Below, one piece after another: positions 1-7,862 of a DNA stretch of 64,000 bases; the stretch's first letter is position 1, and the number at the start of each line of letters is the position of its first letter. Under the pieces are notes generated by a model. That model made no database searches, was not told where the DNA came from, and was given only the letters and a program-made list of their open reading frames with translations. The stretch comes from Tardiphaga robiniae. GTDB taxonomy: Bacteria; Pseudomonadota; Alphaproteobacteria; Rhizobiales; Xanthobacteraceae. The DNA lies in assembly GCF_013359755.1 (NCBI RefSeq), contig NZ_JABMCJ010000090.1, positions 124,001 through 188,000 on the forward strand, written 5' to 3'. Position numbers and translations under genes: made by a program.

Positions 1-474
1 TTCGGTGGAGGCGTGGGCGCGATGTGCAGCCGAGAATGCATCGTTGACCCAGATATCGCCAAGCTTGGCGAGTTCGGCGACGAAAGCCGGATCGTTCTTT
101 TCCTCAGCGGAATGGAAGCGCGTGTTCTCAAGGCAGAGAATGTCGCCGTCCTTCATGGCGCCAACGGCCTTGGCTGCGACGTCGCCAACGCAGTCGTCGG
201 CAAAGGCGACCGACTTCTTGATCACATCGGCAAGTGCCGCAGCCACGGGCTTCAGTGAGTTCTTGTCGTCGCGGCCCTTGGGGCGGCCGAAATGCGCGAG
301 CAGGATGACCTTGCCGCCCTTGTCGGAAATTTCGGTGATGGTCGGCGCGATGCGTTCAAGCCGCGTTGCGTCGGTAACCTTGCCACCATCCATGGGCACG
401 TTGAGATCGACGCGCACGAGAACGCGTTTGCCCTTCACATCGACGTCGTCGAGGGTGCGGAAAGAATTGGTCAT
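1..474 (-). CDS. pgk: Phosphoglycerate kinase, N-terminal part (runs off the window)
   Basis: Only the first 158 codons are inside the window; the 3' end lies beyond base 1. The ATG at 474-472 opens a protein starting [18 protein letters not shown]. It then carries the N-lobe signatures of phosphoglycerate kinase: RVDLNVP at about residues 22-28, [10 protein letters not shown] and LENTRFH. The enzyme interconverts 1,3-bisphosphoglycerate and 3-phosphoglycerate with ATP in glycolysis and the Calvin cycle. It follows gap on the same strand after a 117-base gap, so tkt, gap and pgk read in one direction as in many Rhizobiales. Confidence 0.95.
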   Translation of the reverse strand, partial: MTNSFRTLDDVDVKGKRVLVRVDLNVPMDGGKVTDATRLERIAPTITEISDKGGKVILLAHFGRPKGRDDKNSLKPVAAALADVIKKSVAFADDCVGDVAAKAVGAMKDGDILCLENTRFHSAEEKNDPAFVAELAKLGDIWVNDAFSAAHRAHASTE

Positions 475-546
475 GATGTTGTGTCCCAAACGCAGGTCAG
501 CGCAGAGCGGCGCGCCGCGAAGCGGGGACCGCTACATTCGTTGGCT

Positions 547-577
547 CCCGGACGCGGCGTCTTATGCTGCGCCCGGG
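547..577 (-). terminator. Hairpin between gap and pgk
   Basis: CCCGG and its complement close a GC-rich, slightly imperfect stem just downstream of the gap stop codon, read on the minus strand. There is no clear run of T after it, so it may be a processing or attenuation hairpin and not a full terminator. Confidence 0.4.
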
Positions 578-591
578 ATAACGCTCTTGCC

Positions 592-1602
592 TTAGAGCAG
601 CTTGCCCATCGCGACGGCGGTGTCGGCCATGCGGTTGGAGAAGCCCCACTCGTTGTCGTACCAGGAGAGTACCCGCACAAGCGTGCCGTTCTGCACCTTG
701 GTCTGGTCGAAGGCGAAGGTCGACGAATGCGGATCGTGATTGAAGTCGATCGACACGTTCGGATGCGAAGTGGTGCCGAGCACGCCCTTCAGCTCGCCGG
801 CCGCAGCCTTCTTGATGGCTTCGTTGATCTCTTCCTTTGTGGTGCTCCTTTTGGCGATGATCTTGAGATCGACCACCGAGACGTTCGGGGTCGGTACGCG
901 GATCGAAACGCCGTCGAGCTTGCCGGCCAGTTCGGGCATCACGAGGCCGATGGCCTTCGCGGCGCCGGTCGAGGTCGGAATCATCGACATCGCAGCGGCG
1001 CGGCCGCGATAGAGATCGCTATGCAGCGTGTCCAGCGTCGGCTGGTCGCCGGTGTAGGCGTGGATCGTGGTCATGAAGCCGGTTTCGATACCGACGGTCT
1101 CGTTCAGCACCTTGGCGACAGGCGCCAGGCAGTTGGTGGTGCACGAACCGTTGGAAACGACCAGATGCTCCTTGGTCAGGGTCTTGTGGTTGACGCCGTA
1201 GACGATCGTGGCATCAGCACCATCGGACGGAGCCGAAACCAGCACGCGCTTGGCGCCTGCAGTCAGATGCGACGTCGCCTTCGCCTTGGCGCTGAAGATG
1301 CCGGTGCATTCGAGAGCGATATCGATGCCTAGATCCTTCCACGGCAGCGTGTTCGGATCGCGCACCGCAGTGACTTTGATCTTGTTGCCGTTGCCAAGCT
1401 GGATGCTGTCGCCGTCGACGGTGACGTCGCCGGGGAAGCGTCCATGCACGCTGTCGAAGCGCAACAGGTGAGCGTTGGTTTCAACCGGCCCCAGATCGTT
1501 GATGGCGACGACTTCGATGTCGGTGCGTTTGGACTCGTAGATCGCCCGCAGGACGTTGCGGCCGATGCGGCCAAAACCGTTGATCGAAACCCGGACTGCC
1601 AT
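592..1602 (-). CDS. gap: Type I glyceraldehyde-3-phosphate dehydrogenase
   Basis: This 336-residue protein has normal family length. It begins with the NAD-binding [10 protein letters not shown] motif (residues 7-16). Asp36 follows the second beta strand, which favours NAD. The active-site motif [12 protein letters not shown] places the catalytic Cys at 154, with its partner His at about 181. It interconverts glyceraldehyde 3-phosphate and 1,3-bisphosphoglycerate in the cytoplasm. It lies between tkt and pgk on the same strand. The ATG follows a purine-rich ribosome binding site (GGGAGAAG on the coding strand). Confidence 0.97.
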   Translation of the reverse strand: MAVRVSINGFGRIGRNVLRAIYESKRTDIEVVAINDLGPVETNAHLLRFDSVHGRFPGDVTVDGDSIQLGNGNKIKVTAVRDPNTLPWKDLGIDIALECTGIFSAKAKATSHLTAGAKRVLVSAPSDGADATIVYGVNHKTLTKEHLVVSNGSCTTNCLAPVAKVLNETVGIETGFMTTIHAYTGDQPTLDTLHSDLYRGRAAAMSMIPTSTGAAKAIGLVMPELAGKLDGVSIRVPTPNVSVVDLKIIAKRSTTKEEINEAIKKAAAGELKGVLGTTSHPNVSIDFNHDPHSSTFAFDQTKVQNGTLVRVLSWYDNEWGFSNRMADTAVAMGKLL

Positions 1603-1685
1603 TCAACTTCTCCCTTTTATTAGGCTCAAACCTCGCGTGAGGGCCTTCATATAGTGACGTGTGACGGGCGTTTCATGCCCTGAAT

Positions 1686-1723
1686 GGAACGCTGGTGCAA
1701 TGTGTCAAATTTACCAGCGTTCC
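1686..1723 (-). terminator. Perfect 11-bp inverted repeat between tkt and gap
   Basis: GGAACGCTGGT (1686-1696) pairs perfectly with ACCAGCGTTCC (1713-1723) around a 16-base loop, just downstream of the tkt stop. No T-run follows on the minus strand. It may be an attenuator or mRNA-stabilising hairpin that separates tkt from gap. Confidence 0.45.
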
Positions 1724-1730
1724 GATAGAG

Positions 1731-3716
1731 TTAAGCCGCGTTGTGCTTGCTGGTTGCAGCCTCGACCACGGCCTCGGCCGTGATGCCGAACAGCTTGTAA
1801 AGCTCCTTGGCTGGCGCGCTCGAGCCGAAGCCCTTCATGCCGATGAAGGTGCCGTCGTGTCCGATCACGGCATCCCAGCCGAACCGGACCGCGGCTTCGA
1901 CGGCGATCTTGATCGGCGCGTCGCCAATGATCGCCTTCTGGCGCTCTTCGGGCTGCTCCAGCAGTAGTTCGAGCGAGGGGACCGATACGACCCGCGTCGC
2001 GATGCCCTTGTCGGCCAGTTGCTTCTGCGCTGCGACGGCGATCTCGACTTCCGAACCCGAGGCGAAGATCGACACGGCGGCTTTGCCCTTGGCCGCGATC
2101 AACTCATAGCCGCCGGTGGCGCAGAGATTGTCGTCATGATGCGTGGTGCGCACCGGCGTCAGGTTCTGGCGCGACAGGGCCAGCATGGTTGGGCCGTTGG
2201 TCTTCTCCATGGCGAGCTGCCAGCATTCGGCAGTCTCGACCGTGTCCGCGGGGCGGAACACGCGCATGTTCGGCATCGCGCGCATCGCGGCCAGATGCTC
2301 TACCGGCTGGTGGGTCGGGCCGTCTTCGCCGAGACCGATCGAGTCATGGGTCATGATGTAGATGACCGGGATCTGCGCCAGCGCCGAGATGCGCATCGCC
2401 GGTCGCGCATAGTCGGTGAAGCACATGAAGGTCGCGCCGGCCGGGATGAAGCCGCCATGCAGCGCGATGCCGTTCATGGCTGCGGCCATGCCCATTTCGC
2501 GAATGCCGTAGTGAATGTAGCGGCCCTTGAATTCGCCAGGCTTCACTTCGATGGCGCCCTTGGTGCGGGTGTTGTTCGACGGCGTCAGGTCGGCTGAGCC
2601 GATCACCATTTCCGGCACGACCTGGACCAGCGCTTCGAGCGCGAGCTCGCTCGCCTTGCGGGTCGCGACGGTCTGCGGCTCGGCGATCAGCTTCTTCTTC
2701 AGCGTGAGAATCGCATCCGCCATGGCTGTCGGTCGAACGTGATCGTTGCGGCGGGTGAACTCGCTGCGCTTGTCGTCCGGAAGGGCATCGAAACGCTTCT
2801 GCCAGTCCGCATGCGCCGATGCGCCCTGCTTGCCGACGTTGCGCCAGGCCTGCAGGATATCATCGGGCACCTCGAACGGGCCGTAATTCCAGTCCAGTGC
2901 CTTCTTGGCGCCTGCAAGTTCTTCCGCGCCGAGCGGTTCGCCGTGGGCCTTCGAGGTACCAGCGCGGGTCGGTGCGCCAAAGCCAATCTTGGTCTTGCAG
3001 GCGATCATCGACGGACGGTCGGAGGCCTGCGCCTGCTTGATCGCTGCGGCGATAGCGGCCTGGTCGTGGCCATCGACATGCACGGCATTCCAGCCATGGG
3101 CCTTGAAGCGTGCGACCTGATCGACGCTGTCGGCAAGCGACAGTGGACCGTCGATGGAAATGCCGTTGTCATCATAGAGGAAGATCAGCTTCGACAGCTT
3201 GAGATGACCGGCCATGGCCAGCGCCTCGTGGCTGACACCTTCCATCAGGTCGCCGTCGGAGCACAGCACGTAAGTGTAGTGATCGACCACGTCGCCGTAT
3301 TCGGCGGCCAGCATGCGTTCGGCGAGCGCGAAGCCAACGGAGGTGGCGACGCCCTGACCGAGCGGGCCGGTCGTGGTCTCGACGCCCGAGGTGTGGAAAT
3401 TCTCGGGATGACCCGGAGTTTTGGAATGCAGCTGGCGGAAGTTCTTCAGCTGGTCGAGCGTCATCTCCTTGTTGCCCGTCAGATAGAGCAGGGCATAGAG
3501 CAGCATCGAGCCGTGACCGGCCGAGAGGATGAAGCGATCGCGATCCGGCCACTTCGGATCGGCTGCGTCAAATTTAAGGAACTGTGTGAACAGCACGGTG
3601 GCGACGTCGGCGGCGCCCATCGGCAGCCCAGGGTGACCGGATTTGGCCTTTTCCACGCCGTCCATGGCGAGGGCACGAATCGCGTTGGCCATTTTCGAGT
3701 GATCAACCTGCGCCAT
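1731..3716 (-). CDS. tkt: Transketolase
   Basis: At 661 residues this has the usual length for bacterial transketolase. Visible motifs are the N-terminal SGHPGLPMGAAD, the thiamine-diphosphate/metal motif with SDGDLMEGVSHEA, and the Pyr-domain FTDYARPAMR. The catalytic His stretches around SAGHGSMLLYALLY and GEDGPTHQPVEH are also present. The enzyme moves two-carbon ketol units in the pentose phosphate pathway and Calvin cycle. It is the first gene of the tkt-gap-pgk series. The start is the ATG encoding MAQVDHSKMANAIRALAMD. Confidence 0.97.
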   Translation of the reverse strand: MAQVDHSKMANAIRALAMDGVEKAKSGHPGLPMGAADVATVLFTQFLKFDAADPKWPDRDRFILSAGHGSMLLYALLYLTGNKEMTLDQLKNFRQLHSKTPGHPENFHTSGVETTTGPLGQGVATSVGFALAERMLAAEYGDVVDHYTYVLCSDGDLMEGVSHEALAMAGHLKLSKLIFLYDDNGISIDGPLSLADSVDQVARFKAHGWNAVHVDGHDQAAIAAAIKQAQASDRPSMIACKTKIGFGAPTRAGTSKAHGEPLGAEELAGAKKALDWNYGPFEVPDDILQAWRNVGKQGASAHADWQKRFDALPDDKRSEFTRRNDHVRPTAMADAILTLKKKLIAEPQTVATRKASELALEALVQVVPEMVIGSADLTPSNNTRTKGAIEVKPGEFKGRYIHYGIREMGMAAAMNGIALHGGFIPAGATFMCFTDYARPAMRISALAQIPVIYIMTHDSIGLGEDGPTHQPVEHLAAMRAMPNMRVFRPADTVETAECWQLAMEKTNGPTMLALSRQNLTPVRTTHHDDNLCATGGYELIAAKGKAAVSIFASGSEVEIAVAAQKQLADKGIATRVVSVPSLELLLEQPEERQKAIIGDAPIKIAVEAAVRFGWDAVIGHDGTFIGMKGFGSSAPAKELYKLFGITAEAVVEAATSKHNAA

Positions 3717-4024
3717 GTCGGTTTCCGTCTAAATTGAAGGGAATGGAATATTCTGCGTCCGCGAGAGGGGCGGTCTGCAGCGAGATGTTGGGATCGCTTA
3801 GGAGAAACTGGTGGATAGCATCTGGGTTCCTGGGAGTCCAAGGTCTCCCGGACAGTTCTGGTCTGTGGATATCTACCGGCGGTTTTTGTCGGCTTTGCGG
3901 TGCATAGCTTTTAAGCTTTGTTGCGTCTGGCTCGCTTGCAACCTAAGTTTCAGGGCCTAAAGGCTTGCGGAGCCGTGGTTTTTGAGCTCCGGTCGCATCA
4001 CACCCAAGGTCCGCGTAACCCAGT
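3717..4024. other. Intergenic region between divergent tkt and DUF4164-zapA
   Basis: About 300 bases with no convincing gene. It must hold divergent promoters for tkt (minus) and the DUF4164-zapA pair (plus). TTGCGT followed 17 bases later by TAAGTT near 3920-3950 is a possible plus-strand sigma-70 promoter, but the match is weak. No operator palindrome was recognised. Confidence 0.3.
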
Positions 4025-4354
4025 ATGATCGAACGCCCCGCCCATCTCACAGCCTCCGATCCCGCCAATGGCGCTGCGGCCGAGATCGACGCTGCCACGC
4101 GGCGGTTGATGGCGGCGCTGGATGCTCTGGAAAGTGCGGTCGAGCGCCGTCGTGAGGCGGATCGCGACGAGGATGAGCTGGCCACCCGCATTCAGGCGCT
4201 TGGCGCCGACCGGTCCCGGCTGGCGGATGAGCTTGATGGCACGCTGGTGAAATCGCGCCGGCTGGAGCGTGCTAACCGCGAGATCGCCGACAAGCTCGAC
4301 ACCGCCATTGGCACCATCCGTGCGGTGCTGGCGACTGACAATGCGCATGAGTAA
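4025..4354 (+). CDS. DUF4164 family coiled-coil protein
   Basis: A 109-residue, highly charged protein predicted to be almost all helix. Heptad-like stretches run from about residue 20 to 95 (for example the LDALESAVERRREADRDEDE region). Proteins of this type sit directly upstream of zapA in many Rhizobiales. Here the gap is only six bases and the reading direction is the same. A role next to ZapA in division is suggested by position alone; no activity is known to me. No signal peptide or membrane segment is visible. Confidence 0.75.
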   Translation: MIERPAHLTASDPANGAAAEIDAATRRLMAALDALESAVERRREADRDEDELATRIQALGADRSRLADELDGTLVKSRRLERANREIADKLDTAIGTIRAVLATDNAHE

Positions 4355-4360
4355 AGCGAG

Positions 4361-4744
4361 ATGAGCCACGTCAACGTTACAATCAATGGCCGGCAATATC
4401 GAATGGCCTGCGAGGAGGGGCAGGAGACCCGCCTGCTGCGGCTGGCGGAAAGTCTTGAATCCCGCGTCGAAAACCTGCGTGGCAAATTCGGTGAGATCGG
4501 CGATGCGCGGCTGACGGTGATGGCGGCGTTGACCATTGCCGACGAACTGGTCGATGCCAATCAGCAGATCCGTGCCCTGCAGGAAGAACTCGCCGCATTG
4601 CGCGATGTGCGCGTTGTCGCCGCAGATCGCGCACGGGCGACGCAGACGGCGGTTGCCGCGGCCCTGAATGCTGCGGCAGAGCGGATCGAGAAGACCACCC
4701 AGGTGCTCAACCGCACCATCGGCGGCGGCGTTGCTATTGGATAA
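4361..4744 (+). CDS. zapA: Cell division protein ZapA
   Basis: This 127-residue protein begins with the ZapA N-terminal pattern MSHVNVTINGRQYRMACEEG. The typical LAESLESRVENLR and a long C-terminal helix (about residues 55-120) follow. ZapA binds FtsZ and bundles its filaments at the division site. It lies upstream of the 6S RNA region and the 5-formyltetrahydrofolate cyclo-ligase gene, a conserved proteobacterial arrangement that supports the call. Confidence 0.9.
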   Translation: MSHVNVTINGRQYRMACEEGQETRLLRLAESLESRVENLRGKFGEIGDARLTVMAALTIADELVDANQQIRALQEELAALRDVRVVAADRARATQTAVAAALNAAAERIEKTTQVLNRTIGGGVAIG

Positions 4745-4837
4745 CGCAGGCTTTGATGCCAAGCGGGCACTGGCGCATCCGTCTCATAACCCCTACATTG
4801 CTCAGGCGAGGCTGCGTCGCGCGTCAGGAGCCATATA

Positions 4838-5000
4838 TCCCCGGGGCCTTATCGATCCTTCAGGGAACTGTCCCTGACCAGGTCCGTGGACCTGGTCACA
4901 TGGTGCCCACCTACTTTCGTAGGTGCTCCGGGATCGAGTGCTTCAACGGCCATCGTGGCTTCGCACTTTCACTTTCTTGACGGGGGCGGCCCTTTGCGTG
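4838..5000 (+). ncRNA. ssrS: Probable 6S RNA region
   Basis: A roughly 350-base non-coding gap lies between zapA and the cyclo-ligase gene, the classic 6S RNA locus in proteobacteria. It holds strong secondary structure: perfect arms at 4860-4866/4871-4877, 4876-4883/4890-4897 and 4908-4914/4919-4925. An outer stem joins 4840-4846 to 4926-4932, and another hairpin lies at about 4936-4968. 6S RNA binds the housekeeping RNA polymerase holoenzyme by mimicking an open promoter. The call rests mainly on location, since I could not fold or model-match it; ends are approximate. Confidence 0.65.
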
Positions 5001-5095
5001 GCGTTTGCCGTGCAATCTTGGCCTCGCTCGCCAAAGATGATCGCGAAGACCGGTCCTGCGCTTCCGCAGGCTCTGCGGACAGCATATCGTGCGGC

Positions 5096-5683
5096 ATGTC
5101 CGACACGCCGCCCACTCCGACAAAGATTGAGCTCCGCATCGCCGCGCTGGCACGCCGCACGGCGCTAAGCGAGGCCGAACGGTCGGCAGCCGCACAAGCC
5201 GTCGCAGCGCGGAGTCTGCCTTTCCCGGTCAGGGCCGGTAGCATCGTCGCCGGCTATTCTCCCATCCGCAGCGAAATCGATCCGATCCCGCTGATGCAGC
5301 ATCTCGCCGCTCAGGGGGCGCGACTGGCGCTCCCGGTGATCATCGCCCGTGATGAGCCCCTGATGTTCCGGATCTGGAGCCCGAGTGATGCGCTGGTGCG
5401 CGGTTCACTGGGCATTCCGGAACCAGCACCGGAAGCGCCACCACTGATTCCCGATATCCTGCTGGTACCACTCGCGGCATTCGACCGCGCCGGCCACCGC
5501 ATTGGCTATGGCGCGGGGCATTACGATCGCACCTTCGCGCAACTGCACGCCATCAAGCCATTTATCGCCGTGGGCGTGGCCTTCGACACCCAGGAAATCG
5601 AGGCCATTCCCATGCAACCACACGACGTGGCGCTGGATTATGTGCTAACCGAAACCCGGACGATCGATTTTCGGAGCATCTGA
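5096..5683 (+). CDS. 5-formyltetrahydrofolate cyclo-ligase
   Basis: The start is taken at ATG 5096 (MSDTPPTPTKIELR), because earlier in-frame codons fall inside the RNA region. That gives 195 residues, normal for this family. Visible features are the N-terminal basic helix and GYSPIRSEIDP. The C-terminal nucleotide and substrate-binding stretch IGYGAGHYDRTF is also clear. The enzyme converts 5-formyl-THF to 5,10-methenyl-THF using ATP. It follows the 6S RNA and is fused tightly to the next gene, only one base separating stop and start. Confidence 0.93.
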   Translation: MSDTPPTPTKIELRIAALARRTALSEAERSAAAQAVAARSLPFPVRAGSIVAGYSPIRSEIDPIPLMQHLAAQGARLALPVIIARDEPLMFRIWSPSDALVRGSLGIPEPAPEAPPLIPDILLVPLAAFDRAGHRIGYGAGHYDRTFAQLHAIKPFIAVGVAFDTQEIEAIPMQPHDVALDYVLTETRTIDFRSI

Positions 5684-5684
5684 C

Positions 5685-6509
5685 TTGCGTATTCTCTTCA
5701 TCGGCGACGTGGTCGGCAAAACCGGCCGCGTGGTGATCCTCGAAAAACTGCCGGGCCTGATCCGCGACTGGAAACTCGATCTTGTCATCATCAATGGCGA
5801 GAACGCCGCCGGCGGCTTCGGTATCACCGAGACGATCTATAATGATCTTATCGACGCTGGCGCCGATGCGGTGACGCTCGGCAATCACGCCTGGAATCAG
5901 AAAGAGGCGCTGGTCTTCATCGAACGCGCGCCGCGTCTGATCCGTCCGTTGAACTTCCCGCGCCACACCCCGGGCCGCGGTGCTGCGCTGATCGATGCCA
6001 AGAACGGTGCGCGTGCGCTGGTGATCAATGCCATGGGCCGCGTCTTCATGGAGCCGCTCAACGATCCGTTCAGCGCTGTCGGCAAGGAGATCGATGCCTG
6101 TCCGCTGGTGGAAGCCGCGGACGCCATCGTGGTGGATTTCCATGGCGAAGCCTCGAGCGAAAAGCAGGGCATGGGTTACTTCTGCGATGGCCGCGTGAGC
6201 CTCGTCGTCGGCACGCATACGCATGTGCCGACCGCCGATCATCAAATCCTGTCCGGCGGCACAGCTTACATGACCGATGCCGGCATGACCGGCGACTATG
6301 ATTCCGTGATTGGCATGCAGAAGGAGGAGCCTGTCAGGCGCTTCACGACCGGCATTCCCTCCGGCCGTTTCGAGCCCGCCTTCGGCCCGGCGACCTTGTC
6401 GGGCGTTGCGGTCGAAACCGATGACAAGACCGGCCTCGCATCACGCATCGCGCCGGTGCGGCTCGGTGGCCGACTGTCGCAGGCCGTGCCCGAGTTCTGG
6501 CTGAACTAG
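5685..6509 (+). CDS. YmdB/TIGR00282-type metallophosphoesterase
   Basis: A 274-residue protein starting from TTG 5685, one base after the cyclo-ligase stop. MRILFIGDVVGKTGR at the N-terminus and NGENAAGGFG at about residues 45-54 are hallmark metal-binding motifs. LGNHAWN and GTHTHVPTADHQI complete them. Members hydrolyse 2',3'-cAMP-type phosphodiesters in other bacteria (Bacillus YmdB); the role in alphaproteobacteria is unclear. Translational coupling to the folate gene is likely. Its end lies six bases from the convergent cytochrome gene. Confidence 0.88.
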   Translation: MRILFIGDVVGKTGRVVILEKLPGLIRDWKLDLVIINGENAAGGFGITETIYNDLIDAGADAVTLGNHAWNQKEALVFIERAPRLIRPLNFPRHTPGRGAALIDAKNGARALVINAMGRVFMEPLNDPFSAVGKEIDACPLVEAADAIVVDFHGEASSEKQGMGYFCDGRVSLVVGTHTHVPTADHQILSGGTAYMTDAGMTGDYDSVIGMQKEEPVRRFTTGIPSGRFEPAFGPATLSGVAVETDDKTGLASRIAPVRLGGRLSQAVPEFWLN

Positions 6510-6515
6510 TTCGGC

Positions 6516-7862
6516 CTACTGCTCCGTCTGTTTGCGCAAATCCGCGACATCGCTTGCCGTGATCTGCGATCCCTTGCTGCCGAAGCGCGCGGTCACGTAA
6601 TTCGCGACAGCCGCGATCTCCGTATCTGAATGGCTCTTGCCGAAAGCTGGCATCGACAGTGCGCCTTGCGGCGTATGCCGCTTGGTGCCGGAGATCACGA
6701 TCTGCGCGACGTTCGTCGCGCCGGGATCGTTAACGGCCCACGCGCCAGTCAGCGTGGCCATGGGCGAGAGTGCGCTCTCGCCTGTCCAGCCATGGCAGCT
6801 CACGCAGGCGCCCTGGAAGACCGTCTTGCCAAGCGCGTTCGCCGTCATGCCGTCCCTGTGCGAAGGCGGTGCGGGTGGCGCGAGTTTCGCGGGCAGATCA
6901 GGTGAGGGCACCGCCGGCACCGTGCGCAGGAATGCGACCATCGCCTTGATATCCGTCGGCGCCATCTTGCTGAAACTGTGGTCCACCGCTTCGCCCATCG
7001 GCCCCGACGCGGTGCCGTGACCCTTGGCATGCCCGATCGACAGATAGGAAACGACATCGTCGTCGCTCCAGCTGCCAAGGCCTGTCGTCTTGTCCGAAGT
7101 GATATTGAAGGCCCGCCATCCGGCGGTCAGGGCGCCAGCGAATTTCTTACGGTTGTCGAGCGCGAAGCCGAGATTGCGCGGCGTGTGGCATTCGCCGCAA
7201 TGCGCCAGCGCCTCGACGAGATAGGCGCCCCTGTTCCATTCCGGGCTTTGCGACGTATCGGGTTCGAAGCGCGTATCGGGATTGAAAAGCGCCGACCAGA
7301 ATGTCATTGCCCAGCGCTGATTGAACGGAAAGGCCAGCGTATTCTCAGGCGGCGCTGCGCGCACCGGTGCGAGGCTGAACAGATAGGCCTTGACCGCGAG
7401 CGTATCCGCATCGGTCATGTAGGTGTAGGACGTATAGGGCATCGCCGGATAGAGCCGGGCGCCGTCGTGGCGCTTGCCGCTTCGAACGGCGTCGAGAAAC
7501 TGCTGATCGGTGTAGTTGCCGATGCCTGTCTCTTTGTCCGGCGTGATGTTGGTCGAGTAAAGCGTGCCGAACGGCAGTTTGAACGCGAAGCCGCCGGCAT
7601 ATTCCCTGCCGCCGGGTGCCGTGTGGCAGACCATGCAATCCGCCGCACGCGCGAGATATTCACCGCGCTCGATCGGGCTGGCGCTGGTCATGTTGGCGGG
7701 AACGCCGGTGGGATTGGGACCCTTGTAATCGGCCAGCGCCACCTTCGGGCCGCCCGAGAAGGCCATGGGTCCGGGGCCGCGCACATAGAGCGCAGCGCCG
7801 GCGGCGCCGACAACACCGATAAGGATGACGCTGCCGAGAATGCGACGTGCGGCGGGCGTCAT
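6516..7862 (-). CDS. Tri-haem membrane-anchored cytochrome c subunit
   Basis: The start is ATG 7862, which overlaps the stop of the upstream Mo subunit by four bases (ATGA). It gives a 448-residue protein with an N-terminal hydrophobic anchor (ILGSVILIGVVGAAGAALYV). Three CXXCH haem sites are visible: CMVCH, CGECH and CVSCH. This resembles the cytochrome subunit of membrane alcohol dehydrogenases and of isoquinoline/nicotinate-type hydroxylases. It probably passes electrons from the molybdenum enzyme encoded upstream to the respiratory chain in the periplasm. Confidence 0.88.
   Translation of the reverse strand: MTPAARRILGSVILIGVVGAAGAALYVRGPGPMAFSGGPKVALADYKGPNPTGVPANMTSASPIERGEYLARAADCMVCHTAPGGREYAGGFAFKLPFGTLYSTNITPDKETGIGNYTDQQFLDAVRSGKRHDGARLYPAMPYTSYTYMTDADTLAVKAYLFSLAPVRAAPPENTLAFPFNQRWAMTFWSALFNPDTRFEPDTSQSPEWNRGAYLVEALAHCGECHTPRNLGFALDNRKKFAGALTAGWRAFNITSDKTTGLGSWSDDDVVSYLSIGHAKGHGTASGPMGEAVDHSFSKMAPTDIKAMVAFLRTVPAVPSPDLPAKLAPPAPPSHRDGMTANALGKTVFQGACVSCHGWTGESALSPMATLTGAWAVNDPGATNVAQIVISGTKRHTPQGALSMPAFGKSHSDTEIAAVANYVTARFGSKGSQITASDVADLRKQTEQ

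Noticed and set aside
2739-3737. A long open frame antisense to transketolase (332 codons)
   Set aside because: It is a mirror of the tkt codons, has low-complexity charged residues and no recognisable domain.
4840-4932. Cloverleaf-like fold that could be taken for a tRNA
   Set aside because: The outer 7-bp stem and three arms look tRNA-like, but there is no T-loop consensus, the arm lengths are wrong and the location fits 6S RNA.
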